Shown in pieces: positions 8,675-17,863 of a DNA stretch of 64,000 nt. The notes beneath the pieces were generated by a model. It was not told the origin of the DNA and ran no database searches. It saw only the letters and a program-made list of their open reading frames with translations. Source of the DNA: Erythrobacter longus (lineage in GTDB: Bacteria; Pseudomonadota; Alphaproteobacteria; Sphingomonadales; Sphingomonadaceae); NCBI RefSeq assembly GCF_000715015.1, contig NZ_JMIW01000006.1, forward strand, positions 319,376 through 383,375, given 5' to 3'. The position numbers and the translations under genes are program-made. Each line of letters starts with the position of its first letter. The stretch's first letter is position 1.

Positions 8675-9199
8675 TTAAGCGGCTGCAGTAGCTGCCTTGA
8701 TGCGCTTGCGACGGCGGCCAAAGCCGAGCGCCACAAGTGCCAGACCAAACAGGCCAAGGACGCCCGGTGCAGGGACATCAACCACGCGGTAGTCAGCAAT
8801 GCGGCGCACGTAATCGCCTGCAACCACAGGGTTGCCCCACCATGACCACAAATTGATGCGGTTGTTGCTCATGGTTTTGATCATCCATGGGTGGAAGCGG
8901 CTGCCGTTCTGGCGGGTCGGCGTGTATTCCTGACCGCGTATAGTGCGCGTGCCGGTCATGTCAGAAAGCGTAAACATGAAACTAGGGTTCGCGCCGCCCT
9001 GGAACGACCGAAGTTCGTCCCCGGCAAAGGACACATCCATGTCATCGCCGATCCAACTGCCGGTGCCATTATCGGTGTTGATCGTGAGGATGTCGCCATC
9101 GCTCATTTCGTATTCAAAGATTGTCGCTGATGCAGGCGCAGCGGCAACCATGGCAGTTGCGGCCATTGAAATCGCAGCCGTTTTGATCGCTGTTTTCAT
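8675..9199 (-). CDS. PEP-CTERM sorting-domain exoprotein
   Basis: A 174-residue exported protein with an N-terminal signal peptide (to about ASA-TIF, residue 26) and a C-terminal PEP-CTERM-like tripartite signal: VPAPGVLG, a hydrophobic helix LFGLALVALGF and a basic GRRRKR end. Such tails are recognised by exosortase (EpsH/XrtA family). The mature domain of about 120 residues is tryptophan- and serine-rich and I do not recognise it. The motif has A in place of E (PAP for PEP), a common variant. No exosortase gene is in the window. Confidence 0.87.
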   Translation of the reverse strand: MKTAIKTAAISMAATAMVAAAPASATIFEYEMSDGDILTINTDNGTGSWIGDDMDVSFAGDELRSFQGGANPSFMFTLSDMTGTRTIRGQEYTPTRQNGSRFHPWMIKTMSNNRINLWSWWGNPVVAGDYVRRIADYRVVDVPAPGVLGLFGLALVALGFGRRRKRIKAATAAA

Positions 9200-9433
9200 A
9201 CTTAATCCCCCTGAACGCGCAATCGTATGTCGAGGGACATTCGGTGCTGCGCCATGCGTCTGTTGATTGGTTATCGTCGGATAAGCAATTGCCGTGCCAA
9301 CACGTTGTAAAGCGCGCTTTTCAGGAGAGTTTGATGGTTAACGCAAAGATCCGGTAAAACCGAAGTGTCAACTTTTCCGACGCTATTGCCTTGAACAAGA
9401 AGGCGTTAACCCTTCAACGGTACACCGCGCAGG

Positions 9434-10984
9434 ATGCAACTGCGCCAAAACCTCCTTCATCTAAGCGGTGCGACCGCCTTGCTGCTTACCCCTGTGCTGG
9501 CAGGGTGTGATACCGGCCCGTCAGATCCCCTTGCCGCTGCGCAAGAAGCGCTTGCTTCAGGGCAACCGCGCACAGCGCTCGATCTGATCGGAAAAGCGAT
9601 TGAGGCATCGCCGGACAGTCCTGCCGTCCGAATGCTTGCAGGGGACGCGGCGATGGCTCTGGATAATCCAGACCGGGCAATCGCCGAGTTCCAGCGTATT
9701 GGCGAGGATGCGGCTGAGTATTCTCTGGCTCAGGCCAAGCTTGCCGAAGCGCAGGTGATGGCCAATTATCTGGAGGCGGCAAGCGACACGCTTGAAAATC
9801 TCCCTATGGATCACGCGCTCTCATACACCGCGGCGATTGCCTACCATCTGGCGCGCGGTGAGACGTTTGAGGCTTTCGATGCGCTTGATGTAGGACTTAC
9901 AAAATTTCCCGACGACCCGCGTCTTGTGACAACAGATGCCGAGCGACTTTGGGCACAAGGCAGGGACGAGGCAACCTTCGCTCGCCTTGCTCCCATCCTC
10001 AAGCTGGAGCCTGCTATCAGCCAGGCCCATCTGTTCGCGGGGCAATTGCGCCTTGGAATGCGCGATGCTGAGCAAGCAAAGCGGCACTTCCAGAAGGTTT
10101 TGAGCGTTCGCCCGATGCATCAAACCGCGATGCTTGCGATGGCCGCGATCGCCCGGGACGCAGGCGACATGCGCGAAGCAGGCAATTGGATCAACAAAGC
10201 CAATGATGCAGGCCCCCCTCACCCGGTTGGCCTCCTGTTCGCAGCGCAAATGGCTTATGATGCAGGCGATATGAGCCGCGCGTTCGAGCTGATTGAAAAA
10301 GCGCCCTCCTCGGTCGTCAATGAACCCGAATTTGCGCGCCTTCGCGGACTGATTGACGCAGCGCGAGGTCAAGATGCGATGGCCGCTCTTGCGCTTGGCG
10401 ATTATGTCGAGGCCACAGGAGGCGATCCGTTTTCGCGGCAGATCCTCGCCAACAGCCTCGCACAGCAAGGCAAGTTCGACGAAGCCTGGAGCGCGATACT
10501 CCCGGTCATTGATCACCCGCAATCCGATGTGCCTGCTCTGAGGGTTGCTCTGGCGCTGGCTGAAAAAACCGGCAAGGGCGACGCGGCTTCGATCCGGGCA
10601 AAGATTGCACGCCAGCAAAATGCGCCCTCAATCGATGCCGAAATGCGCAAGGCGGCCGCAGCTATTCGTGCTAGCGAATGGGCGAAAGCTGACAGCATCT
10701 ATACCCCTCTGGTTGAGGGCAAAGGGAAGCAAAATGCGGGGCTTCTCAACAACGCAGCGGCGGTAAAGACCAAGCTTGGCGAGCACGACAAAGCGGTGGC
10801 ATTGGCGCGCCGCGCTCTGGCTGAGGCCCCGACCAGTCCAGAAATTATGGACACTTTAGCCTGGGCCTTGTGGCAAGGCGGCAGTGACAAGGCCGAGGCG
10901 CGCGCATTGCTCCAAAAAGCGCGGCAAGCAGCCCCTGCCAACCGCGAAATTGCCGAACATTGGGCGATTGTTAACGCGCTCTAG
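9434..10984 (+). CDS. TPR-repeat lipoprotein
   Basis: A 516-residue protein with a lipoprotein signal peptide and lipobox VLAGC (Cys25), followed by tandem tetratricopeptide-like helical pairs along nearly the whole chain. Examples are AAAQEALASGQPRTALDLIG and KLGEHDKAVALARRALAEAP. It resembles the TPR proteins found with PEP-CTERM/exosortase systems, which is notable because a PEP-CTERM protein is divergently encoded next door, with 234 bases between. A scaffold or assembly role at the inner face of the outer membrane is likely, but the specific partner cannot be read from the sequence. Confidence 0.85.
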   Translation: MQLRQNLLHLSGATALLLTPVLAGCDTGPSDPLAAAQEALASGQPRTALDLIGKAIEASPDSPAVRMLAGDAAMALDNPDRAIAEFQRIGEDAAEYSLAQAKLAEAQVMANYLEAASDTLENLPMDHALSYTAAIAYHLARGETFEAFDALDVGLTKFPDDPRLVTTDAERLWAQGRDEATFARLAPILKLEPAISQAHLFAGQLRLGMRDAEQAKRHFQKVLSVRPMHQTAMLAMAAIARDAGDMREAGNWINKANDAGPPHPVGLLFAAQMAYDAGDMSRAFELIEKAPSSVVNEPEFARLRGLIDAARGQDAMAALALGDYVEATGGDPFSRQILANSLAQQGKFDEAWSAILPVIDHPQSDVPALRVALALAEKTGKGDAASIRAKIARQQNAPSIDAEMRKAAAAIRASEWAKADSIYTPLVEGKGKQNAGLLNNAAAVKTKLGEHDKAVALARRALAEAPTSPEIMDTLAWALWQGGSDKAEARALLQKARQAAPANREIAEHWAIVNAL

Positions 10985-11122
10985 GCGGTATAAAGCGCGA
11001 CAAAGTGCAACATTCGCTGCGCAATCCTACAGTGATGGCTTGACCGACCGCCTTTGCCTGCCTAGTGGGGCGCTTCTGCGAGCGACACAAGATTCTCGCA
11101 CTTACCGAGACACCTCGCTTGG

Positions 11123-11198
11123 GGGCCCTTAGCTCAGTCGGTAGAGCAACTGACTTTTAATCAGTAGGTCGCTGGTTCGAACCCAGCAGGGCTCACCA
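11123..11198 (+). tRNA. tRNA-Lys (anticodon TTT)
   Basis: A complete cloverleaf of 76 bases including an encoded CCA. The acceptor arm GGGCCCT pairs with AGGGCTC (one G-T pair), the D arm is AGCTCAGTCGGTAGAGC, the anticodon stem ACTGA/TCAGT encloses loop CTTTTAA with anticodon TTT, and the T arm contains GGTTCGAACCC. The discriminator base is A. It stands alone between the TPR lipoprotein and the PhoD-like gene. Confidence 0.98.
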
Positions 11199-11292
11199 CC
11201 TTTTTCCTGTGAAAATCGATTTCAGCGTGATCCATATGGAAAGCTGAAACGGCATACCGGGCATTCCGGGCCTCGAACCCCAGGGCGCCTGG

Positions 11293-12870
11293 TCACTGCG
11301 CATCATCGGGCGCAAATTGTGGCGGCTGCTTCCATTCATAGGCCGTTTTGCCGCGCTCCAGGATCAGATAATATTTAAGGCCCTTGGCCGCGGCCTTGTA
11401 GAGAAATCCGACATTGCGGTCGTAGATCGTCTTTGGAGCCTTACCCTCATTGCCAAACTCGGCCAGACCAACTTCGTAGCCTTTAACCCGGCTTTTGCGG
11501 GTCGAAACAATATCGACAAACCACTGGAAGATTTTACCGGCCGGCTTGTGCACGATCGCTGATGATACGGCCTGATTAACATATCGCTCACTGCCGCTTG
11601 TTCGTTTGATCCTGCCAGCGCCAGCAGAATGCACATCGCCTGAAAGGACATGGACATATTTGGGCGAATGGGTGTCGCCAAAGTTGAAGATCAGATCGAT
11701 CAATTGCCTTTGTTCGTCCGCGTGAATGTGGTGGTCCCAATGATCGAGGGCATCATCATCAAGACTCTTTCGAAAGTCACCTTTCACAAGCCATTTGAGC
11801 CACTCTTCCACCCGGCGCCTGTAATTCAAATGGGCAATGGGCACAGGGATCGCGAACAAAACCACGCGTTGCCCCTCAAGCGCCACTGGGCATGAGCCAA
11901 ACAGCGCGCTGTCATTGATGCGACGAAGGTCCTCATATTGCTCATCAGACATGATTTGATCTTGCCGGCGAAAAGACCGGTTATCCAAAATCAAGATCTC
12001 GTAATTGCGAAAGCTAATGTGCTGGGAATAGTGTGTGTTTGAAATCAGAGCGGCATTGTCGCGCGTGCGCACCTGCAAAAGCTCAAAATACCGCTTTGCG
12101 ACCTCAAAGATGGCGGCGAAGAGCTCGCAGTTTTGAAGCGCCTTGGGATAGGAGCCCCACCCATCAATGATATCATGATCATCCCACATCATGGCCGATG
12201 GGATGGATGCAAGAACTCTGCTGACAGGGGCTTTGCTCCAACTGGCGATGTAAAGGTCTTCGTAGAAATTCTCGATTTCCTCTATCAGATCAGCCTTGTC
12301 CCGCGGATCAACGGTATGGCTCGACATCTTCTTTGTAGACCGCCAGCCGAGCAGATCGTGGTCCTTGAAATAGGAAATGCGCTCCCAGATAGGATCGGCA
12401 TAAATCTGATCGCCGCACAGCAAGAGGCCGTGGAATGAATAGTCCAATCCATCCGTCTCGTGATTGTCCCACAACCTGTCCCACATGATGTAATCGGCGT
12501 TGTTCATCTCACTTGGAAAATGCGAAGAGCTACCGTTGCAAGAGGCAAATCCGATCTTTGGAAGCGTATCTGTGCCCGGCACGACAAATGTCCATTCGCT
12601 TTGCCCTGCGGTGTTGGCTAGCGACCGGCCATCGCGGATTAGGCGGTAAGTGACCTCATAGGGCTGAGGCGCTTTTTCTATCGGGATTGTGCAGCGATAG
12701 AGCCTGTTTGCCCTAAGAGTGTCGCACGCTTGAACATCAAGTTCGTGCTTTCCTCCGCCAAATGACAGGCACAGTTTTAGCGGCTTTTCCTCAAGGTCCA
12801 ATGGCAGCAAAAGGACCAAGGAGTATTGGTAGTCACCTTCAATACCCAGCAATGGCCCAAGCGAAATCAC
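11293..12870 (-). CDS. PhoD-like metallophosphatase
   Basis: A 525-residue protein of the PhoD-like alkaline phosphatase/phosphodiesterase family. Metal-ligand blocks appear in order: GFASCNGSS, LLLCGDQIYADP, IPSAMMWDDHDIIDGWGSYP, and near the C-terminus VHVLSGDVHSAG. An N-terminal beta-sandwich-like region of about 110 residues precedes the catalytic domain. No Tat or Sec signal peptide is visible, unlike classical secreted PhoD, so this member is probably cytoplasmic. It starts at a GTG with GGGG upstream. It is isolated from other phosphate genes and the natural substrate is unknown. Confidence 0.88.
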   Translation of the reverse strand: MISLGPLLGIEGDYQYSLVLLLPLDLEEKPLKLCLSFGGGKHELDVQACDTLRANRLYRCTIPIEKAPQPYEVTYRLIRDGRSLANTAGQSEWTFVVPGTDTLPKIGFASCNGSSSHFPSEMNNADYIMWDRLWDNHETDGLDYSFHGLLLCGDQIYADPIWERISYFKDHDLLGWRSTKKMSSHTVDPRDKADLIEEIENFYEDLYIASWSKAPVSRVLASIPSAMMWDDHDIIDGWGSYPKALQNCELFAAIFEVAKRYFELLQVRTRDNAALISNTHYSQHISFRNYEILILDNRSFRRQDQIMSDEQYEDLRRINDSALFGSCPVALEGQRVVLFAIPVPIAHLNYRRRVEEWLKWLVKGDFRKSLDDDALDHWDHHIHADEQRQLIDLIFNFGDTHSPKYVHVLSGDVHSAGAGRIKRTSGSERYVNQAVSSAIVHKPAGKIFQWFVDIVSTRKSRVKGYEVGLAEFGNEGKAPKTIYDRNVGFLYKAAAKGLKYYLILERGKTAYEWKQPPQFAPDDAQ

Positions 12871-12940
12871 ATCTTACCCCTAGCTCTGCCCGCCAAGTGT
12901 TGTTGCACCATACTGGAGAGTTGAGAAGCACAGATTGCAA

Positions 12941-15238
12941 TTACTTCGAGGTCATCACCCAAACGCCGTCCCACTCATCGCCAGGAGGGCTCGCTTTCAT
13001 AAGCTCGCACCGGTCGATGTAAGTCTGACTGAGCTTATCTTCAGGGTTTGCAGCCAAAGCTTTGGCAAAAAAGCCCGATGCGCGGTCCCATTCCTGGCGG
13101 CGGTAGAGTTTTACCCCCTCGTTGAAACAGCCCAGCACTTCTTGCAGTTCGGGGAAGGTGGTGTCGTCGTGGTAATCGAGGCATTCAAACACGCCAACGG
13201 GCTCTGTCTTGCCTTTGACCACCACCTTGTCGATTTCGCGAAGACGGTACACGCCTTTGAGCCGCGCGACCGTATATTCTGAAAGAAGGATGCGCGCCGA
13301 ATACTGCTTGCACGCGCTTTCGAGGCGGGCCGCCAGGTTCACCCCGTCGCCGATCATGGTGTAATCCATGCGTTTCCTGGAGCCGATATTGCCCGCCACA
13401 ATGCGGTCGGTGTTGAGGCCCAGGCCCATATCGACCGGCATTTGCCCTTGCGCCTCGCGCGTCTTGTTCCATTCGCGCAACGAGGCGATCATATTGATGC
13501 CAGCGCGAAGACCGCGATCTTCGTCGTCCTCATGGCCCACCGGAATGCCAAAGGCGGCCATAATCGCATCGCCGATAAACTTGTCGAGCATCCCGCCCTG
13601 GTCGGTGATGCAGCCCACCATAAGCTCAAAATAGTCATTAAGAAGCGCCACGGTCCCTTGCGCGCCCAAATTTTCCGTGATGGTCGTAAACCCGCGAATA
13701 TCGGAGAAAAGGACGGTTGCAGTGGTGTCTTTCCCACCAAGAAATTCGTCCTCGCCCCCGCCGCTCAACATTTGGGCGGCAACGCCCGGGTCCATATAGC
13801 GTGAGAGCGTGGATTTCGCGCGTTTGGCGTCCGAGATATCCTCGATCATGCACAGCGTGCCCAGCGCCTCATCCTCGCCCAATTGCATCGGCAGCACGGT
13901 GACATTGGCCGACACAGTATCGCCGCCAAAGACCAGCTCCACATCGGTCAGGCTTTGCGAGGTATTGGTGTCCGCCACCGCCGCAATCGTCTCGGCCAGC
14001 CATGCATTGGCCTCACCCAAAATGTCCTGAGGCGATTGACCCACAAGATCACCCGCCAACGCGCGCAAAATCCGCTCGCCCGCTTGGTTGCAGGTGCGGT
14101 TCTCACCTTTCTCATCGAACGTAATCACACCGTTCGACATGGATTGCAGCATGCTTTCGTTATAGTTCTTCATCGACTGGATATCAGCAAACAGCTTTGC
14201 ATTTTCCAAACCGATGGCGATTTGCGCGGTGAAGGCTTTAAGACGGCTTTCGTCTTCCTCGCTGAAGGGTCCGCCGCGCTTGTTCAGCACCTGCGTCACC
14301 CCGATCGTCTCGCCCGCCTTGTTGATCACGGGCACACACAGGATTGAACGGGTGAAAAAGCCTGATTGCTTGTCAAAGGCGGGGTTAAACCGAAGGTCGG
14401 TGTAGGCGTGGGGAATGTTGATCGCCTCGCCATTGGTAAAGACTGAACCTGCAATCCCGGCGGTATTGGGCAGACGGATCTCCATCGAATCAAGCCCTTC
14501 GCCCACGTGGCTGAAAAGCTCGCCCGTTTTCTCATCATTGATAAAAAGGGTCGAGCGCTCTGCGTCCAGCATGGCAGTCGCCTCTGCCATCACACGGCGC
14601 AAAAGCGTGGTCAGCTCAAGCTCTGAGGTCATTTCTGAAACGATGTTCAAAAACTCAACCTCACGCTTTCGCGAGGCTTCCATTTGTTCAACCAATTGCA
14701 TGGATTGAAGGGTGATCGCGCACTGGGTGGTGATCCCGCCAAGCACGGTCAGGTCCTGCGCGGTAAATTCACCGTCGACCTTGTTAAGAGCCTGCGCCAC
14801 GCCGATGATTTGGCCCCGGGCATTGCGCACAGGACAGGCAAGGATGCTCTGCGTTTTAAAGCCCGTCTCGGTGTCGACATCGCTGTTAAATCGCGGGTCG
14901 GCATAGGCATCGTGAATGATCATGCCCTCACCGCTGTGGAAGGCAGCGCCAGCAATACCGATATCATCCATAATGCGAATTTCGCGCCGCTTCATCCCTT
15001 GGGCGATACGGCTGTAGAGTTCGCTCGTCGCCGGGTCATGCAGGAACAGCGAGCCGCGATCGGCCCCCACCGCCTTCACCGCGACCGACATCAGCGTATC
15101 AAGCACTCCATCCAGCGTGTCCATCGAGGCCACCTGGCGCGACACATCAAGGATCATTTGCAGCTCTTTCAGCTGCTCTTCCTGCGAAAGCTCAGGCGCG
15201 CTGCTAGCCGCTTGCATGGATGTCGGCATTTCGTTCAT
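12941..15238 (-). CDS. Adenylate cyclase with two GAF domains and a PAS domain
   Basis: A 765-residue class III nucleotidyl cyclase. Two GAF domains occupy about residues 45-180 and 205-350 (each with a conserved DRGSLFLHD or ERSTLFIND strand), a PAS-like domain covers about 365-470, and the catalytic domain about 500-690. Metal aspartates are in VLFSDIRGFT and FIGDAIMAAFG. Lysine in LDKFIGD points to ATP rather than GTP. A short TPR-like tail (WDRASGFFAKALAANPEDK) follows. GAF and PAS domains imply a sensory input. The start overlaps the stop of the upstream coiled-coil gene (ATGA), so the two proteins probably act together. Confidence 0.93.
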   Translation of the reverse strand: MNEMPTSMQAASSAPELSQEEQLKELQMILDVSRQVASMDTLDGVLDTLMSVAVKAVGADRGSLFLHDPATSELYSRIAQGMKRREIRIMDDIGIAGAAFHSGEGMIIHDAYADPRFNSDVDTETGFKTQSILACPVRNARGQIIGVAQALNKVDGEFTAQDLTVLGGITTQCAITLQSMQLVEQMEASRKREVEFLNIVSEMTSELELTTLLRRVMAEATAMLDAERSTLFINDEKTGELFSHVGEGLDSMEIRLPNTAGIAGSVFTNGEAINIPHAYTDLRFNPAFDKQSGFFTRSILCVPVINKAGETIGVTQVLNKRGGPFSEEDESRLKAFTAQIAIGLENAKLFADIQSMKNYNESMLQSMSNGVITFDEKGENRTCNQAGERILRALAGDLVGQSPQDILGEANAWLAETIAAVADTNTSQSLTDVELVFGGDTVSANVTVLPMQLGEDEALGTLCMIEDISDAKRAKSTLSRYMDPGVAAQMLSGGGEDEFLGGKDTTATVLFSDIRGFTTITENLGAQGTVALLNDYFELMVGCITDQGGMLDKFIGDAIMAAFGIPVGHEDDEDRGLRAGINMIASLREWNKTREAQGQMPVDMGLGLNTDRIVAGNIGSRKRMDYTMIGDGVNLAARLESACKQYSARILLSEYTVARLKGVYRLREIDKVVVKGKTEPVGVFECLDYHDDTTFPELQEVLGCFNEGVKLYRRQEWDRASGFFAKALAANPEDKLSQTYIDRCELMKASPPGDEWDGVWVMTSK

Positions 15239-15678
15239 GCGCTTTTCTCCGTCAAAGAGGCGCGAAGCTTTTGCACCATAGTCTCCAGCTCCTTGATCTC
15301 ATTTCGATGAGCCAGAAGGAGCGATTGCCTGTCGCGCGCTGCGTCAGAGCGTTGGTCTTCCAATGTCTCTCGCAAACCTTGAATGGTGTCTTTCAACTGG
15401 CGAATTTCCGCCGCAGTTTCGGCCCGCGCTGCCTGAACAGTGTCGCCAATGCTGGCGGCTTGTTCTTCCAGAGCATCACGCAAGGATTGCACCGTGCTTT
15501 TCAGCTGAGTGATTTCGGCGGTCGCATCGCTTTGCGCTTTTTGGACAAGGCGGCGCGCTTCGTGGTCCTTGTCTTCCAGCGCATCGCGCATTTGCGCAAT
15601 GGTCCGTTGCAACTGACGGTTCTCGCCAGAAAGATCAGGTGCCGGATCGGATGCAGAATTTGTGTGTGTTTGCGCCAT
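15235..15678 (-). CDS. Coiled-coil protein coupled to the adenylate cyclase
   Basis: A 147-residue, almost entirely helical, charged protein with no signal peptide. From about residue 20 it is built from repeating segments of the form LRDALEEQ / LKDTIQGLRETLEDQ, giving three or four related units of roughly 35 residues with heptad spacing. It is best described as a dimerising coiled coil. It overlaps the cyclase start by four bases (ATGA) and is the first gene of the pair. A role as cyclase partner or scaffold is inferred from coupling only. Confidence 0.75.
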   Translation of the reverse strand: MAQTHTNSASDPAPDLSGENRQLQRTIAQMRDALEDKDHEARRLVQKAQSDATAEITQLKSTVQSLRDALEEQAASIGDTVQAARAETAAEIRQLKDTIQGLRETLEDQRSDAARDRQSLLLAHRNEIKELETMVQKLRASLTEKSA

Positions 15679-16110
15679 TGTCGAACTATCTTCAAACCCC
15701 CAAATTCAGCATATGCGAAGAGCGGTGTTCCCCGCCTGCGTGCTGCCTACTTACCGCGCACCAAGCGCGCGCCACCTGCAGCAATCCACCCGCACCAGGC
15801 TGTTGCCCATCGAGCCAACCGGCACGCGGCGCAAGCACTTTCGCCTCAGAACCGGTACAATCTTGCATCGGCATCAACGACAAATTCGGATATATCCGCA
15901 TCCACTCTCACTTTGCTTAGGCTGCGTTAATCTCTGCACAACGATGCTCGTTTATCGCTCCTGCGAACCGTGCCCACAAAGATGTAGAAATTTATGGTTA
16001 ACAGTCTCTTGCCGCATTGCCTGTTAAGCGGTACCGGCTTTGTAACAAGACGTATTGCGAGCCGAGCAAAGTTGCACGATTTGCATGTTTCGGGTCGTTA
16101 AGGGGGAACA
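15679..16110. other. Divergent intergenic region before the TPS operon
   Basis: This stretch of 432 bases separates the coiled-coil gene (minus) from the TpsB gene (plus). I see no convincing gene. It is richer in A and T towards the plus-strand gene, as expected for promoters. A perfect 12-bp palindrome CGGATATATCCG lies at 15887-15898. A strong Shine-Dalgarno (AAGGGGG) precedes the TpsB ATG at 16111. Promoters for both directions should lie here, but I cannot assign -35/-10 boxes with confidence. Confidence 0.45.
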
Positions 16111-17838
16111 ATGATATCGACGAAAGCCTGCTTTGCAGGTCTCGCTGTGGCTACGTGCGGCGCAGTTATGTTGCCTGCCACAAAAGCGCAGGCACAAGTT
16201 GCTCCCACCAGAGAAGAATTGCAGGGCATTGCTCCTACCGATGAGCTTCCCGCGCCGCGTCTCAACATCGAAGGCGGGATTGAACGGTCCCCCTGCTCGC
16301 TTGCTGATCCGCAATATGCCGATGTCACGGTCACCGTGCGCGAAGTTGTCTTCAACGGATTAAAAGGCGCGACGCCAGCAGAGCTTGAACCGGCGTGGAG
16401 GCCGTTTGAGGGTGAGCAGCACCCGGTCGCGGTGCTGTGCGAAATCCGCGATGCGGCCGCGACAATCTTGCGCAACAAAGGCTATCTTGCCGCAACGCAA
16501 GTGCCAACCCAGCGGATCGAAGACGGCACGGTCGAATTTGAAGTGCTCTATGGCCGGATCAGCGCGGTGCGCGCGCGCGGCGAAACAAGGGGCGCAGAAA
16601 CCAAGCTTCAGCAATATCTGGGCCGGCTTGCCGAGGACGAGATTTTCGACCGCAATCAGGCAGAACGAGCGCTTCTGCTTGCCCGCGACTTGCCCGGCTA
16701 CACCGTCAATCTGACCCTGCGCCCCGCTGGCGGCGCGCCCGGTGATTTGATTGGTGAGGTGACCGTTCGGCGCGACAGATATGCGCTTGATATGGCGGTT
16801 CAGAACTTTGGCGCTGAGGGCACCGGCCCTGTCGGCGGCCAGGTGCGCGCACAATTCTTTGGCCTCACTGGCCTTGGTGATGTGACCTCGCTCTCATACT
16901 TTTCCAGCAGTGATTTTGACGAGCAGCAGGTTTTTGCCGCCTCTCACGAATTTCGCCCCGGCGGCTCTGGCCTGACAGTGGGCGGGCAAGCAACATACGC
17001 CATCACCCGGCCCGACCTTGGCACTGCTGCGGCGCTCGGGTTTGCGGTTCAGGATCTGGAAGCCACAACATTTTTCGCCAGCCTTTCGGCAAGCTATCCG
17101 ATCAAGCGCACCCAGGGCGAAAATTTCTACGCCAGCGGCGGGTTTGACTATATCGATCAGGATGTCGACTTCATCGCGCCCCTGTCGCGCGACCGGATCA
17201 GGGTTGGCTGGCTTAAACTGGACTACGATTCCATCGATCTTGATCGGCGTGCGCCGCGGTATCAGGCGTCGGCCTCGCTCGAATTTCGCCAAGGTTTGGA
17301 CATTTTCGGTGCCCGCGACGTATGCCTTGGCGCAGCGTGTCCGGCAGGCCAGGTCAATCCGGGCCGGATTGACGGGGAGGCAACCTCTTCGGTTATCCGG
17401 GCAAGCGGCAATCTGGAACTGGCGGTCACACCCAAATTTGCGATTGCTTTCAAACCGCGCGCGCAGCTTTCATTGAGCGGCGGATTGTTCGGATTTGAAG
17501 AATTTGCAGCGGGCAACTTCACCGTTGGCAGAGGCTATGATCCGGGCACGATCATCGGGGACAGCGGCTTTGCCATGACCACCGAGCTGCGCACATCGAC
17601 GCTGCCTTGGGGGGACAAGGTGGCTATGCAACCCTACGCATTTTTTGATCTGGCACGCATCTATAATGAAGCGCCAGACCTTGATGATGATCTGTATTCG
17701 GCTGGTGTGGGTTCGCGCATTGCATTTGCGGGGCGATACTCGCTCGACAGCATGATCGCGGTCCCTCTGAAGCGCGCCGGACTTCAGGCGCGCCGCGGTT
17801 CGATCCGCTTCCTGTTTACGCTGTCCGCCAGCTTTTAA
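16111..17838 (+). CDS. TpsB-type outer-membrane transporter (ShlB/FhaC/HecB family)
   Basis: A 575-residue outer-membrane translocation pore of the two-partner secretion pathway. A signal peptide ends near AQA-QVAP (residue 29). POTRA-type domains cover about residues 70-220 (VTVREVVFNG, then EFEVLYGRISAVRARG), and a beta-barrel fills the rest with amphipathic strands ending in aromatic F (FLFTLSASF). The VRGY-type motif of loop L6 appears as FTVGRGYDPG. TpsB proteins recognise the TPS domain of the TpsA partner in the periplasm and thread it to the surface; that partner follows 25 bases downstream. A CLGAACPAG loop carries two cysteines, probably extracellular. Confidence 0.93.
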   Translation: MISTKACFAGLAVATCGAVMLPATKAQAQVAPTREELQGIAPTDELPAPRLNIEGGIERSPCSLADPQYADVTVTVREVVFNGLKGATPAELEPAWRPFEGEQHPVAVLCEIRDAAATILRNKGYLAATQVPTQRIEDGTVEFEVLYGRISAVRARGETRGAETKLQQYLGRLAEDEIFDRNQAERALLLARDLPGYTVNLTLRPAGGAPGDLIGEVTVRRDRYALDMAVQNFGAEGTGPVGGQVRAQFFGLTGLGDVTSLSYFSSSDFDEQQVFAASHEFRPGGSGLTVGGQATYAITRPDLGTAAALGFAVQDLEATTFFASLSASYPIKRTQGENFYASGGFDYIDQDVDFIAPLSRDRIRVGWLKLDYDSIDLDRRAPRYQASASLEFRQGLDIFGARDVCLGAACPAGQVNPGRIDGEATSSVIRASGNLELAVTPKFAIAFKPRAQLSLSGGLFGFEEFAAGNFTVGRGYDPGTIIGDSGFAMTTELRTSTLPWGDKVAMQPYAFFDLARIYNEAPDLDDDLYSAGVGSRIAFAGRYSLDSMIAVPLKRAGLQARRGSIRFLFTLSASF

Positions 17839-17863
17839 GAAATTTGCGAAAGAGCCCAAAGTA

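Noticed and set aside
10985..11122. A TTGACC box 83 bases before tRNA-Lys as its promoter.
   Set aside because: No convincing -10 sequence at the right spacing; I could not support a specific promoter.
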